The position numbers were made by a program, and so were the translations under genes. From positions 2,418,001-2,482,000 of the forward strand of contig CP159990.1 in NCBI GenBank assembly GCA_040702975.1: DNA of 64,000 bases, given 5' to 3'. This DNA is from Roseburia hominis. GTDB taxonomy: Bacteria; Bacillota; Clostridia; Lachnospirales; Lachnospiraceae. A model generated the notes under the pieces. The model searched no databases, was not told where the DNA came from, and saw nothing but the letters and a program-made list of their open reading frames with translations. Positions 18,906 to 29,973 of the stretch are shown here, in pieces; within the stretch, counting starts at the first letter, position 1, and each line of letters opens with the position of its first letter.

Positions 18906-19562
18906 ATGGAAGATTATTCATTGAGAAGTCAGGTATTTCAAACAATCAGAGAGAATATCCTGAAAGGAAAGTACAAGCAGCACGACGAGCTTAGAGAAGC
19001 GACGCTGGGGAAGGAGCTGGGCGTCAGCCGTACTCCGGTGCGCGAGGCGCTTCGTCAGCTCGAACTCGAAGGACTGGTCGAGATCATTCCCAACAAGGGC
19101 GCCTATGTGAATGGGATCTCGAAGGAGGACGTAAGAGATATCTATGTGATCCGTTCGATGCTGGAGGGTTTATGTGTCCGCTGGGCCGCGGAACATATCA
19201 CCGAAGAGCAGCTTGAAGAATTAGATGAGATCATTTTGCTGTCACAGTATCATCTGGATAAGGGAAATGCAGAGCAGCTCACGGAGCTGGACGGAAAGTT
19301 TCACCAGATTTTATACGAGGCCTCTAAGAGCCGGATCCTAAAACATGTACTTTCTGATTTTCATAAATATGTACAGTTGGCAAGAAATAATTCTGTGAAA
19401 ACAGAGGAGCGGGCCAGAAAATCCATCGAGGAGCACAGAGAGATTCTTGATGCGATCCGTGCAAATAAGCTGGAGGAAGCCGAAAAACTGGCGAATTCGC
19501 ATATTATGCATGTGATGGTGAACCTGCATATGGAAAAGGAGCCCGAACTGGAAAACAAATAA
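18906..19562 (+). CDS. GntR family regulator, FadR subgroup
   Basis: A 218-residue regulator with an N-terminal winged helix ([16 protein letters not shown], then [16 protein letters not shown], the classic GntR recognition helix) and a C-terminal all-helical FCD domain (about 85-210) that usually binds a small carboxylate with metal help through histidines such as those in [10 protein letters not shown] and EEHREI. It lies between the putative citrate synthase and icd, with 24-28 bases on each side, so it is probably a local regulator responding to a citrate-cycle acid. The palindrome at 17448 is its likely target. Confidence 0.85.
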   Translation: MEDYSLRSQVFQTIRENILKGKYKQHDELREATLGKELGVSRTPVREALRQLELEGLVEIIPNKGAYVNGISKEDVRDIYVIRSMLEGLCVRWAAEHITEEQLEELDEIILLSQYHLDKGNAEQLTELDGKFHQILYEASKSRILKHVLSDFHKYVQLARNNSVKTEERARKSIEEHREILDAIRANKLEEAEKLANSHIMHVMVNLHMEKEPELENK

Positions 19563-19590
19563 CCATTGTAAAGAAAGGGGCACACACAAC

Positions 19591-20787
19591 ATGAGTAAAA
19601 TTCAGATGACTACACCAATCGTTGAGATGGACGGAGATGAGATGACCAGGATTCTCTGGAAGATGATCAAAGACAATCTCTTGCTGCCATATATTGACTT
19701 AAAGACCGAGTATTATGATCTTGGGCTGGAGCACCGCAACGAGACGGACGATCAGGTGACCGCCTGCAGCGCAAATGCCACGAAAAAATATAAGGTAGCG
19801 GTAAAATGTGCGACGATCACGCCAAATGCCGCCCGCATGAAAGAGTATGACTTAAAAGAAATGTGGAAGAGCCCCAATGGAACGATCCGTGCGATTCTTG
19901 ACGGAACCGTATTTCGTACACCGATCGTGGTAAAGGGAATTGAGCCCTGCGTGAAGAACTGGAAGAAACCGATCACCATCGCAAGACATGCCTACGGTGA
20001 CGTCTATAAAGGAACGGAGATGAAGATCCCGGGACCTGGAAAGGTGGAGCTTGTCTATACTGCCGCGGACGGAACCACGAAAAAAGAGCTGGTACATGAA
20101 TTTGCCGGAGCCGGAATCGTACAGGGCATGCACAATATCAGTGATTCGATCGCGAGCTTTGCAAGGAGCTGTTTTGCTTATGCACTGGATACGAAGCAGG
20201 ACCTGTGGTTCGCGACGAAGGATACCATTTCCAAACAGTATGACCATACCTTCAAGGACATTTTCCAAGAGATCTTCGATGCAGAGTACAAAGAGAAGTT
20301 TGAGGCAGCCGGAATCGAGTATTTCTATACGCTGATCGACGATGCCGTGGCACGGGTCATGAAATCAGAGGGTGGCTATATCTGGGCTTGTAAGAACTAT
20401 GACGGAGATGTCATGAGCGACATGGTCTCCTCTGCGTTTGGCTCCCTTGCCATGATGACCTCGGTGCTGGTATCCCCGGAAGGCTACTATGAATATGAGG
20501 CGGCGCACGGAACCGTACAGCGCCACTATTACAAGCATTTGAAAGGGGAGGAGACCTCCACGAACTCCGTTGCGACTATATTTGCGTGGACAGGAGCCCT
20601 CAGAAAGCGCGGGGAGTTAGATGGCAATCAGGAATTGATGGAATTTGCCGACAGATTGGAGAAGGCGACCATCGATACCATCGAATCCGGCAATATGACA
20701 AAGGATCTGGCACTCATCACAACGATGGAGAACCCGAATGTCCTGAACAGTGAGGAATTTATCAAAGCGATTGCTGAAAGATTATAG
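19591..20787 (+). CDS. icd: NADP-dependent isocitrate dehydrogenase
   Basis: Converts isocitrate to 2-oxoglutarate and CO2 with reduction of NADP. The 398-residue protein begins with [20 protein letters not shown], typical of the eukaryote-like subgroup (type II) of NADP enzymes rather than the E. coli Icd type. Substrate-binding motifs include [14 protein letters not shown] and the [16 protein letters not shown] loop; [14 protein letters not shown] and a GSLAMMTSV stretch are near the metal site. With the citrate synthase gene upstream it forms an oxidative route to glutamate; aconitase is not in the window. Possible start-proximal AAAGGGG lies 10 bases upstream. Confidence 0.92.
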   Translation: MSKIQMTTPIVEMDGDEMTRILWKMIKDNLLLPYIDLKTEYYDLGLEHRNETDDQVTACSANATKKYKVAVKCATITPNAARMKEYDLKEMWKSPNGTIRAILDGTVFRTPIVVKGIEPCVKNWKKPITIARHAYGDVYKGTEMKIPGPGKVELVYTAADGTTKKELVHEFAGAGIVQGMHNISDSIASFARSCFAYALDTKQDLWFATKDTISKQYDHTFKDIFQEIFDAEYKEKFEAAGIEYFYTLIDDAVARVMKSEGGYIWACKNYDGDVMSDMVSSAFGSLAMMTSVLVSPEGYYEYEAAHGTVQRHYYKHLKGEETSTNSVATIFAWTGALRKRGELDGNQELMEFADRLEKATIDTIESGNMTKDLALITTMENPNVLNSEEFIKAIAERL

Positions 20788-20859
20788 TATAAGATAGAAA
20801 ATGTGGTTGGTTAGTGTTTGGGCTGACCCTTCGGTGGAAGTTAAGTATGCTTAGCAAAT

Positions 20860-20911
20860 GAGCCCCCGTCCAAGGTGAATATGGTTCACCGGACGAAGGG
20901 CTCTGTTTTTG
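20860..20911 (+). terminator. Terminator after icd
   Basis: A layered hairpin: GAGCCC (20860) with GGGCTC (20898), GTCC with GGAC, and GGTGAA with TTCACC, followed by TGTTTTTG. It closes the citrate synthase-gntR-icd operon and directly abuts repeat family A. Confidence 0.7.
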
Positions 20912-21000
20912 TCGCCAAGCGTGCCTGAAACGAGGTCCAGTGGACCTTGTTTCGGCTGCCAAGCATACCTAAGTGAAGGTCCAGTGGACCTTCATCTCGG
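20912..21000. repeat. Family A repeat, two tandem copies
   Basis: Two units of 44-45 bp, each starting near GCCAAGC and ending in TCGG. Each folds into a hairpin around the core GGTCCAGTGGACC. In the first unit the arms extend through GAAACGAGGTCC paired with GGACCTTGTTTC, in the second through GTGAAGGTCC with GGACCTTCAT. It lies between the convergent icd and ABC-F genes. Confidence 0.85.
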
Positions 21001-21029
21001 TTGTTTGCCTGTGTTCTCAAGAAATCATT

Positions 21030-22973
<1,944 letters not shown>

Positions 22974-23017
22974 TTGTTTACCCTCCTTATTCTATGTAAA
23001 ATGGTACCGTCTAAACC

Positions 23018-23045
23018 ATTATATCGAAAATAGAATAAAAAACAA
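23018..23045 (-). promoter_or_regulatory. Possible promoter of the ABC-F gene
   Basis: On the - strand TTGTTT (23045-23040), a 16-base spacer and TATAAT (23023-23018), 45 bases before the start codon. The -35 box is weak. Confidence 0.5.
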
Positions 23046-23055
23046 CCACTATTGT

Positions 23056-23084
23056 TTGACATTTTTAAGTCGATTTACTATAAT
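23056..23084 (+). promoter_or_regulatory. Promoter of rex
   Basis: Consensus TTGACA (23056-23061), a 17-base spacer and consensus TATAAT (23079-23084), 33 bases before the GTG start of rex. No obvious Rex operator (TTGTTAA...TTAACAA) is present here. Confidence 0.8.
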
Positions 23085-23117
23085 GGATAAAGAAAGCAAA
23101 AGGAAGGTGGAAACTAG

Positions 23118-23768
23118 GTGGAAGGTAGAGAGATTTCTCAGGCAGTAATTCGCAGACTTCCTAGATACTATCGTTACCTTGGTGAGCTGTTGGAACATGG
23201 AGTTGAGAGGATTTCCTCTAACGATTTAAGTAAAAGAATGAAGGTGACAGCGTCCCAGATCCGCCAGGATCTGAACAATTTCGGTGGATTCGGACAACAG
23301 GGATACGGCTATAATGTGAAATATCTTTATACAGAGATAGGTAAGATTCTCGGACTTGATGAGACACACAATATGATCATTATCGGTGCAGGTAATCTGG
23401 GCCAGGCACTTGCGAATTACACGGCGTTTGAAAAGCGAGGATTTATTTTAAAAGGCCTTTTTGATGTGAATCCAAGACTGGCCGGCGTGACGATTCGGGG
23501 TATTGAGATTCGTATGATGGACGAGCTGCAGGAGTTCCTGCAAAAGACAGATATAGAAATTGGGGTTCTGTCGATTCCGAAGGCGAAGGCAGTGGAGGTC
23601 GCGAATTTGTTAGTTGCAGGAGGGGTGAAGGCAATCTGGAATTTCGCACATACAGACCTGAACTTGCCGGATAATATTATTGTGGAGAATGTTCATTTGT
23701 CAGAAAGTTTGATGAGACTGTCCTATAACATTACCCGTTACAATGACGAACATAAAACTGAGAAATAG
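23118..23768 (+). CDS. rex: Redox-sensing repressor Rex
   Basis: Rex binds NADH or NAD+ and represses fermentation and respiration genes when NADH is low. The 216-residue protein has an N-terminal winged helix (AVIRRLPRYYRYLGELLEHG, then RMKVTASQIRQDLNNFGGFGQQGYGY, which is a family signature) and a Rossmann domain with MIIIGAGNLGQALANY. The C-terminal helix that swaps between subunits ends in SYNITRY. The start is a GTG at 23118 behind AAGGAAGGTGG. The gene has its own promoter and a hairpin after it. Confidence 0.94.
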   Translation: MEGREISQAVIRRLPRYYRYLGELLEHGVERISSNDLSKRMKVTASQIRQDLNNFGGFGQQGYGYNVKYLYTEIGKILGLDETHNMIIIGAGNLGQALANYTAFEKRGFILKGLFDVNPRLAGVTIRGIEIRMMDELQEFLQKTDIEIGVLSIPKAKAVEVANLLVAGGVKAIWNFAHTDLNLPDNIIVENVHLSESLMRLSYNITRYNDEHKTEK

Positions 23769-23779
23769 TTGAGAGGCTG

Positions 23780-23810
23780 ACGTGTAGGAATGAGAAGATT
23801 TCCTGCACGT
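23780..23810 (+). terminator. Hairpin after rex
   Basis: ACGTGTAGGAA (23780-23790) pairs with TTCCTGCACGT (23800-23810) with one G-U pair and a 9-base loop. There is no long T-run, so it may be a weak terminator or an mRNA 3' end stabiliser. Confidence 0.45.
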
Positions 23811-23817
23811 TATTGCG

Positions 23818-23952
23818 TTGCTGAGCATACCTAAGTGAGCGCCCGATGGACGTTCATCTCGGTTGCCAAGCATGCCTAAGTGAACGTCCGGTGGACGTTC
23901 ATCTCGGTTGCCAAGCATGCCTAAGTGAACGTCCGGTGGACGTTCATCTCGG
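23818..23952. repeat. Family A repeat, three tandem copies
   Basis: Three exact 45-bp periods (23818-23862, 23863-23907, 23908-23952). Copies 2 and 3 are identical; copy 1 differs at several positions. Each contains GCATGCCTAAG-type sequence followed by the hairpin TGAACGTCC-GGT-GGACGTTCA and ends in TCTCGG. Because 45 is a multiple of 3, the array is open in some frames and falsely extends the nnr gene upstream. Confidence 0.92.
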
Positions 23953-23980
23953 TAACTCGAAAGTGGAGAGGAAAAAGAAG

Positions 23981-25529
23981 ATGAGATATATTTTAACGGC
24001 CGAACAGATGAAAGCGTCGGATATGGCTACGATATGCGAGATCGGGATTCCCTCGCTGGTGCTTATGGAGAGGGCGGCTCTTCGGTGCGTAGAAGTCATG
24101 AAAGAGGAACAAATTGACCTGACAAAGCCGCTGATCGTGTGTGGATCAGGCAATAATGGCGGAGACGGAGTCGCGGTGGCAAGGCTTCTTTTTGAGGAAG
24201 GATATACACCGGAGGTCGTCTTTGTGGGAAATATGTCGTCTCGCAGCCAGGAGATGAGGGCCCAGATGGAGATCCTTGAAAAACTGGGCGTGTCTTTTGG
24301 CAACAGTTTGCCGGATCGGGAATATAGTGTAATTATAGACGCCGTTTTTGGAATCGGGCTTTCCAGGATCATAGAAGGAAGATACCGGGAAATCATCGAA
24401 CAGATGAACCGCTATAAGGGAGCGAAAGTCGCGATCGACATTGCTTCCGGAATTTCGGCGGATACGGGGCAGATACTTGGCTGTGCTTTTCGGGCGGATC
24501 TGACGGTAACGTTTGCTTACGGCAAGGCAGGACAGTATTTTTATCCGGGCTGCGATTATTCGGGAAGAACTGTCGTGCGCCCAATTGGAATTCGTAATCA
24601 GGCGCTGGAGCTTAGCGATGAGGTCTACTGTTCACTGGAAAGAGCGGACCTAAGGCGGCAGATGCCTGTTCGTCCGGCAGATTCTCATAAAGGCACCTTT
24701 GGAAGGGTTCTGATGATCACCGGAAGCAAGGGAATGTCCGGCGCAGCCTATTTGGCGGCAAAGGCGGCCTATCTGACGGGGGCAGGGCTTGTGCAGATCT
24801 ATACCGAGGAATCGAATCGGCAGATTCTGCAGGCTTTTGCCGGAAGCGGTGCTCACCACATATGAGGCGCCAGCCGGTGAGCAGCGTGCAGATTTCCCCA
24901 AGAGCAGTCAAAAAGAAACACTCCTGGAGCTGCTTGACTGGGCAGATGTGATCTGTATGGGCTGTGGTCTGGGGCAAAGCGATGTGTCCAAAGAACTGGT
25001 AAGAACGGTCCTTACGTACAACACGAAGCCCTGTGTGATCGATGCGGACGGACTGAACATACTTGCCGGACTTGGTGAGGAAGAAAGAGCGGGCTATTCC
25101 TTTATGGCGGACCGCTATGTGCTGACTCCGCACATGAAAGAAATGTCCCGGCTGTCCGCATGTCCGGTGGAGGAGATCCGGGCCTGCCGGGCTAAAATGC
25201 TTAGAGAGTTCGTACAGAAAGAACAGGTGGTCTGTGCGCTGAAAGACAGCCGGACGCTGACAGCAGCTCCCGGGCGGGCACTTTGTCTGAATCTGACCGG
25301 GAATGCGGCTATGGCAAAAGGCGGAGCCGGGGATGTGCTATCCGGCGTGATCACCGGACTTCTGGCGCAAAAGCTCCCGACTTACGAAGCCGCAGCGCTG
25401 GGCGTGTATCTGCACGGTCTGGCAGGAGATGCGGTGCGGAAGGAAAAAGGAGCGTACAGCGTACTTGCAGGAGATATTGCCGAGGCGTTATCTGAGATAT
25501 TACGGACATTGGAGGAAGAAAAAAGATGA
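23981..25529 (+). CDS. nnr: Bifunctional NAD(P)H-hydrate repair enzyme, broken by one frameshift
   Basis: This enzyme repairs damaged (hydrated) NADH and NADPH. The N-terminal YjeF-type epimerase domain (MRYILTAEQMKASD, CGSGNNGGDGVAVARLL, DAVFGIGLSR) interconverts the R and S forms; the C-terminal kinase-like domain (HKGTFGRVLMITGSKGMSGAA, then NAAMAKGGAGDVLSGVITG) dehydrates the S form using ADP or ATP. The first frame stops at 24865; the rest continues in the +1 frame to 25529. The shift lies in GGCTTTTGCC (about 24831-24840), where dropping one T gives a continuous LQALPEAVLTTYE. A single-base error is likely, and about 515 residues result. The start is the ATG at 23981 after AGAGGAAAAAG; the preceding frame is family A repeat. 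The stop overlaps alr by 4 bases. Confidence 0.88.
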
Positions 25530-26689
25530 AGAAATACAGCAGGCTTCGTGCAGTCGTGGATCTGGACGCCGTGATGTATAACATGGAAATGATGCGTGCC
25601 AATTTGGATAAAGATATGAAAATGATCGCAGTGATCAAGACCGATGGGTATGGACACGGCGCGGTCCCCATCGCACTTATGCTGGAACCAGAAGAGTACA
25701 TCTGGGGATACGCAGTCGCTCTTCTGGAGGAAGGACTTCTGCTCCGCAAAGCAGGGATTAAAAAGCCGATTCTCTGTCTGGGCTGCATTTTCCCGGACCA
25801 GTTCGAGGAGATGATCGAAGGGGAGATCCGCATGACCTGCTACTCGGAAGAGATAGCAAAGCTCGTATCTGAGACTGCGGTCCGCATGGGAAAGACGGCG
25901 TATCTGCACATTAAGGTGGATACGGGAATGTCAAGGCTCGGATTTGCGGTGAATCAGGAAAGCGTGGAGGAAATCCTGCGCATTCAGAAACTTGCAGGTC
26001 TCACGCTGGAGGGTATGTTCACGCATTTTGCAAGGGCAGATGAAAGGGATAAGACCTCCATGCATCAGGCGTTTGAAAAATATCAGTGGCTTCGTAACGA
26101 ACTGGAGGGAAAGGGACTTAACTTTGCCTATTACCATGTTTCCAACAGCGCGGGAATCATCGACAGCCCGCATCTGCATTCCAATCTGGTGCGGGCGGGA
26201 ATCTCGATCTACGGGCTTTATCCGTCGGAGGAAGTGGAAAAAACGGCAGTCCCGCTGAAACCGGCCCTGTCCCTTCTCGCGCATGTGACCCATGTGAAAT
26301 GGATCGAAAAGGGAACCGAGATCAGCTACGGCGGAACCTTTACGGCGCCGGAGAGAATGCGTATTGCGACGATACCGGCCGGTTACGGGGACGGGTATCC
26401 GCGGAGTCTGTCCGGAAAGGGGTATGTACTGATCCGGGGGCAAAAGGCGCCGATCCTCGGCCGGGTGTGCATGGATCAGTTCATGGTAGATGTCACGCAT
26501 ATCCCTGAGGTACAGTTTGGAGACCAGGTTACACTGGTCGGAACAGATGGCGAGGAAAATCTTCCTGTTGAGGTGCTCAGTGAGCTGTCGGGGAGGTTCA
26601 ATTATGAATTCGTATGCGATATCAATAAACGGGTACCGCGGGAATATATAAAAGGCGGCAAAGTGGTGGATCAGAGAGATTATTTTTAG
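25526..26689 (+). CDS. alr: Alanine racemase
   Basis: Alr makes D-alanine from L-alanine for peptidoglycan. The 387-residue PLP enzyme has the cofactor lysine in AVIKTDGYGHG (K38), the second catalytic base region EISYGGTF (tyrosine), and the C-terminal beta domain with GRVCMDQFMVDVT. The ATGA overlap with the end of nnr shows an operon. In Bacillus alr is followed by the ndoAI antitoxin and ndoA toxin; here only the toxin-like gene is found, after 299 bases that contain repeats. Confidence 0.95.
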   Translation: MKKYSRLRAVVDLDAVMYNMEMMRANLDKDMKMIAVIKTDGYGHGAVPIALMLEPEEYIWGYAVALLEEGLLLRKAGIKKPILCLGCIFPDQFEEMIEGEIRMTCYSEEIAKLVSETAVRMGKTAYLHIKVDTGMSRLGFAVNQESVEEILRIQKLAGLTLEGMFTHFARADERDKTSMHQAFEKYQWLRNELEGKGLNFAYYHVSNSAGIIDSPHLHSNLVRAGISIYGLYPSEEVEKTAVPLKPALSLLAHVTHVKWIEKGTEISYGGTFTAPERMRIATIPAGYGDGYPRSLSGKGYVLIRGQKAPILGRVCMDQFMVDVTHIPEVQFGDQVTLVGTDGEENLPVEVLSELSGRFNYEFVCDINKRVPREYIKGGKVVDQRDYF

Positions 26690-26837
26690 GATACTATTGC
26701 GCTTACGGCGGGTTAATTGTATACTTAAAAGGATTGGGACACCATTTGACGGGAAAATGGCTGCTCAAAATAGAGAGACGATGAGGACTGCGTCCCCTGC
26801 GAAAGATTTCGTTTCAGGTGAACTGACGGAGATGCAC

Positions 26838-26940
26838 GGTATACCTTATGAAACGGCCGAATGGCCATACGGGATGCCATTGGGTATACCTTATGAAACG
26901 GCCGAATGGCCATATGGGATGCCATTTGGTATACTTCCGG
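26838..26940. repeat. Family B repeat, two copies and a partial third
   Basis: Units start at GGTATACC (26838, 26883 and a degenerate GGTATAC at 26928), giving an exact 45-bp period. Each unit contains GAAACGGCCGAATGGCCAT, in which GGCC-GAAT-GGCC forms a small hairpin. The same unit occurs at 31266. It occupies the space between alr and mazF. Confidence 0.9.
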
Positions 26941-26988
26941 GAAAAACTGGCAATACTTCTGTTATCTTGAAAGCGGAGAGTGAAGAAA

Positions 26989-27336
26989 GTGCAGGTAAGA
27001 CGTGGAGATATATTTTATGCAGACTTAAGCCCGGTGGTGGGCTCGGAACAGGGCGGGATCCGTCCGGTCCTGATCATACAGAATGATGTGGGAAACAGGC
27101 ATAGTCCGACCGTGATCTGTGCGGCAGTGACTTCCAGAATGAACAAGGCAAAGCTGCCTACGCATGTGGAGGTCTCCGCAGGCAGGTACCACATTGTGAA
27201 GGATTCGGTGGTCCTCCTGGAGCAGATCCGGACCGTTGACAAACAGCGGCTGAAGGATTTTGTGTGTCATGTGGACCGGGAACTGATGAGAAAGGTTGAT
27301 GAGGCATTATGTGTAAGCCTGATGCTTCATACATAG
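26989..27336 (+). CDS. MazF/EndoA-type mRNA interferase toxin
   Basis: A 115-residue protein closely similar to EndoA (MazF) of Bacillus, a ribonuclease that cuts mRNA at short sequences. It shows [25 protein letters not shown], with the catalytic arginine of the GIRPV loop, [12 protein letters not shown] with the catalytic threonine region, and a C-terminal VDEALCVSL. The GTG at 26989 is chosen because it aligns with the Bacillus start and has GGAGAG 8 bases upstream; the GTG at 26980 overlaps that site. No antitoxin gene is visible upstream, only family B repeats. Confidence 0.85.
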   Translation: MQVRRGDIFYADLSPVVGSEQGGIRPVLIIQNDVGNRHSPTVICAAVTSRMNKAKLPTHVEVSAGRYHIVKDSVVLLEQIRTVDKQRLKDFVCHVDRELMRKVDEALCVSLMLHT

Positions 27337-27357
27337 TAAGGAGATTTATTACGAGTT

Positions 27358-28194
27358 ATGGACGAGGGTAGCAGTTTACTGCAAAAAATGCGAAGAGTAT
27401 TTTCGGATAATGAAGATAAGGAGCGTATAGCGGAAGAGATTATCGACAAGGTGGAGGAAGGATATCAAAAGGGAGTTCTGGCAAAGCGGGAGATGAAGAT
27501 GATCTGCAACATTTTCGGCTATATGGACGAAGATGCCAAGGATATTATGACTCACCGCAAGAACGTGGTGGCGCTGGACGGCACCTCCACACTTTCAGAG
27601 GCGCTGAATTTTATTCTGGAGGAGAATCATTCCAGACTTCCGGTCTATGAGGGTGACATCGATAATATTATCGGACGGATTCATCTGCGTGACGCGATGA
27701 AATGTTATTTTAACGAGTCGCTCAGGAATGTACCGATCAAAGAATTGAAAGAATTTCTGCGTCCGGTCAGTTTTGTGCCGGAGACCAGAAGCATCGATAA
27801 ATTGTTCCAGCAGATGCAGCACAACCGTTCGCATATGGCGGTGGTGATCGATGAGTACGGGCAGACGGCCGGAATCGTTACCATGGAAGATATCATTGAA
27901 GAGATCGTTGGAAATATTCAGGATGAGTACGATGAGGAGGAAGAGCTGATCGTGCGTCAGAGCGACGGGACCTACCTGGTGGACGGTATGACGCAGCTTG
28001 AAGATCTGGAGGAGCTTCTCGATGTGAATTTTGAGGAGGAAGATTATGATACCTTGAATGGGTATCTGGTTGACCGTCTGGATCGGATTCCATCGGAAGA
28101 TGAAAAATGTACGGTGCAGTTCGAGGACTATGTATTCCAGGTGCTTTCCGTGGACAATAATACCATACGCAAGGTGCGGATCATAAGGAATTAG
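27358..28194 (+). CDS. CorC/HlyC-type CBS domain protein without membrane domain
   Basis: A 278-residue cytosolic protein. After a short N-terminal helix (RMKMICNIFGYMD-type segment, residues 40-60) comes a CBS pair (about 65-190, with MTHRKNVVALDGTSTL and IDEYGQTAGIVTMEDIIEEIVG) and a C-terminal CorC/HlyC domain (about 205-278). Such proteins are related to Mg2+/Co2+ efflux factors, but the four-helix CNNM membrane part is missing, as in CorC. The gene starts 22 bases after the toxin gene and could be in the same transcript. The often used label hemolysin is not supported. Confidence 0.82.
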   Translation: MDEGSSLLQKMRRVFSDNEDKERIAEEIIDKVEEGYQKGVLAKREMKMICNIFGYMDEDAKDIMTHRKNVVALDGTSTLSEALNFILEENHSRLPVYEGDIDNIIGRIHLRDAMKCYFNESLRNVPIKELKEFLRPVSFVPETRSIDKLFQQMQHNRSHMAVVIDEYGQTAGIVTMEDIIEEIVGNIQDEYDEEEELIVRQSDGTYLVDGMTQLEDLEELLDVNFEEEDYDTLNGYLVDRLDRIPSEDEKCTVQFEDYVFQVLSVDNNTIRKVRIIRN

Positions 28195-28209
28195 CACGTG
28201 ATTTGACTC

Positions 28210-28238
28210 TTGTCAGGGAGAAAAAAGAGTGTTAGAAT
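28210..28238 (+). promoter_or_regulatory. Promoter upstream of yebC
   Basis: TTGTCA (28210-28215), 17 bases and TAGAAT (28233-28238). It lies 158 bases before the yebC start, leaving a leader of about 150 bases that contains no feature I can name. Confidence 0.6.
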
Positions 28239-28395
28239 AAAGCAAGTAAACGATAGAAAAGAAAGAGATACAGGCGGGGGATTCTAAAGGGGAATTCTGC
28301 GTCTGTATTGTCAGGCGTATAAGGATGTCTTCCCGGAGAGGGGATTTCGTATGCCGGGCAGTGAAAAATAATCATACATAGGAGAGGTAGAGACA

Positions 28396-29127
28396 ATGTC
28401 AGGACATTCAAAATTTGCAAACATCAAGCATAAAAAGGAAAAAAATGACGCAGCAAAAGGAAAGATCTTTACAAAGCTGGGCCGTGAGATCGCAGTGGCC
28501 GTTAAAGAAGGCGGCAGCGCTGATCCGGCGAGCAACAGTCGTCTGCGTGACGCGATCGCGAAGGCAAAGGCCAACAATATGCCGAATGATAACATTGACA
28601 GAAGCATCAAGAAAGCAGCCGGTGACGGAGATGCCAACAATTACGAGCGTATCGTATACGAGGGCTATGGACCAAACGGAACGGCTATCATCGTGGAAGC
28701 GCTGACCGATAACCGCAACCGTACAGCCTCTAATGTAAGAAGTGCATTTACCAAAGGAAAGGGAAATGTCGGAACCAGCGGCTGCGTTTCTTTCATGTTC
28801 GACAAGAAGGGACAGATTATCATCGATAAAGAAGAGTGTGAGATGGATGCCGACGATCTGATGATGCAGGCGCTGGATGCGGGAGCAGAAGATTTCAGCG
28901 AGGAGGAGGACAGCTTTGAGGTCCTCACGGATCCGGATGATTTCAGCGAGGTGCGTCTTGCGCTTGAGGAAGCGGGAATTCCTATGGCAAGCGCAGAGGT
29001 GACCATGATTCCGCAGACCTGGGTCAAGCTGGAGAATGAAGAGGATATCAAGAACATTCAGAAGACACTTGACCTTCTGGAGGATGACGATGACGTCCAG
29101 GAGGTTTATCACAACTGGGAGGAATAA
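28396..29127 (+). CDS. YebC/PmpR family protein
   Basis: A 243-residue soluble protein beginning [20 protein letters not shown], the YebC signature. It has the three-domain acidic layout of the family, with [11 protein letters not shown] and the C-terminal acidic helix. Members are described as transcription regulators and, more recently, as factors that relieve ribosome stalling at proline-rich stretches. The short AAxG-type N-terminus places it with the long YebC form. GGAGAGG precedes the ATG. The following CFI-box gene begins 26 bases later. Confidence 0.92.
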   Translation: MSGHSKFANIKHKKEKNDAAKGKIFTKLGREIAVAVKEGGSADPASNSRLRDAIAKAKANNMPNDNIDRSIKKAAGDGDANNYERIVYEGYGPNGTAIIVEALTDNRNRTASNVRSAFTKGKGNVGTSGCVSFMFDKKGQIIIDKEECEMDADDLMMQALDAGAEDFSEEEDSFEVLTDPDDFSEVRLALEEAGIPMASAEVTMIPQTWVKLENEEDIKNIQKTLDLLEDDDDVQEVYHNWEE

Positions 29128-29153
29128 TTTTCCCAGGACCGGGAGGAAGAGCG

Positions 29154-29921
29154 ATGACTCATGAGATACAGGAGGGACTGAATCAGTTGTTTGATATGAT
29201 TCTTCCCTTGTCAGGAGAATTTAAAAAGAAGACCTATGAGCAGATATTCCGGGACCAGTATGAGAAATACCGTCCACTTATGGAGAAGATTGCCAGGATG
29301 TGTGAGGAAGCCGAGGATCAGAAGCAGTCCGTGGAGGAAGTAGCTTTCGTGATTCCGGGGCGTATGCGGGAGATTCTTGAAAAAGAGCGGACAAAGCGCA
29401 GGAGAGATACGGTACTTATGAAGTATAACCTGGGAATGGTGACGTTTGTGATCCCAATTTTCCGTTATGGAAGAGTTCCTGTGATGGAGCTGGTTGTGGA
29501 CCGCATGATCGAGCTTTGGAATGACAATGACAGTGATATGGATATCGGGAAATCGACTTTCGAGGAGATTCAGGGTGGTTTCAAATCACATCCCTGCTAT
29601 ATCACCACCGCCGTCTGTGAGAGTCTGGGGAAACCGGATGACTGTTATGAGCTGAATCTGCTCAGGGAGTACCGTGACGGATATCTGGCCGGCAGCAAGG
29701 ACGGTTACAGGGTGATCCATGAGTATTATAACGTGGCGCCGACCATCGTAAAGAGAATCAGCCGTATGGAGCACGCCGATGAGATTTACCGCAAGATCTG
29801 GGAAGAATATCTGAGCAGGTGCGTGGAACTGATCGAAGAGGGCAGGAAGATGGAATGCCAGAAGGTCTATACGGATATGGTATATGAACTGGAAGAGAAA
29901 TATCTGTATCCGGTTCAGTAA
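29154..29921 (+). CDS. CFI-box C-terminal domain protein
   Basis: A 255-residue protein of unknown function. Residues 145-195 carry CYITTAVCESLGKPDDCYEL, LREYRDGYL and EYYNVAPTIVKRI, which match the CFI-box-CTERM module, a short cysteine-containing domain found at the C-terminus of diverse bacterial proteins. Here it is followed by 50 further helical residues. The N-terminal half is helical and charged (ILEKERTKRRRDTVL) and has a hydrophobic MVTFVIPIF. No signal peptide is seen. It follows yebC by 26 bases behind GGGAGGAAGAG and is probably cotranscribed with it. Confidence 0.65.
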   Translation: MTHEIQEGLNQLFDMILPLSGEFKKKTYEQIFRDQYEKYRPLMEKIARMCEEAEDQKQSVEEVAFVIPGRMREILEKERTKRRRDTVLMKYNLGMVTFVIPIFRYGRVPVMELVVDRMIELWNDNDSDMDIGKSTFEEIQGGFKSHPCYITTAVCESLGKPDDCYELNLLREYRDGYLAGSKDGYRVIHEYYNVAPTIVKRISRMEHADEIYRKIWEEYLSRCVELIEEGRKMECQKVYTDMVYELEEKYLYPVQ

Positions 29922-29973
29922 TAGAATATGTTTGAAAAAAGCAAACGAATGAGTATGCGAAGGAGGAGCAAGT

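Noticed and set aside
23818..23952. Short tandem direct repeats that could be a CRISPR array
   Set aside because: The units are contiguous 45-bp copies with no unique spacers, and no cas genes are present. They are dispersed hairpin repeats.
23846..23980. N-terminal extension of nnr
   Set aside because: The upstream frame is translation of the family A repeat (DVHLGCQACLSERPV units); the conserved start MRYILTAEQMKASD is at 23981.
26697..27086. A 129-codon frame between alr and mazF as an antitoxin
   Set aside because: It runs through family B repeats (repeated GIPYETAEWPYGMP) and overlaps the toxin gene in another frame; no ribbon-helix-helix or ribosome site is seen.
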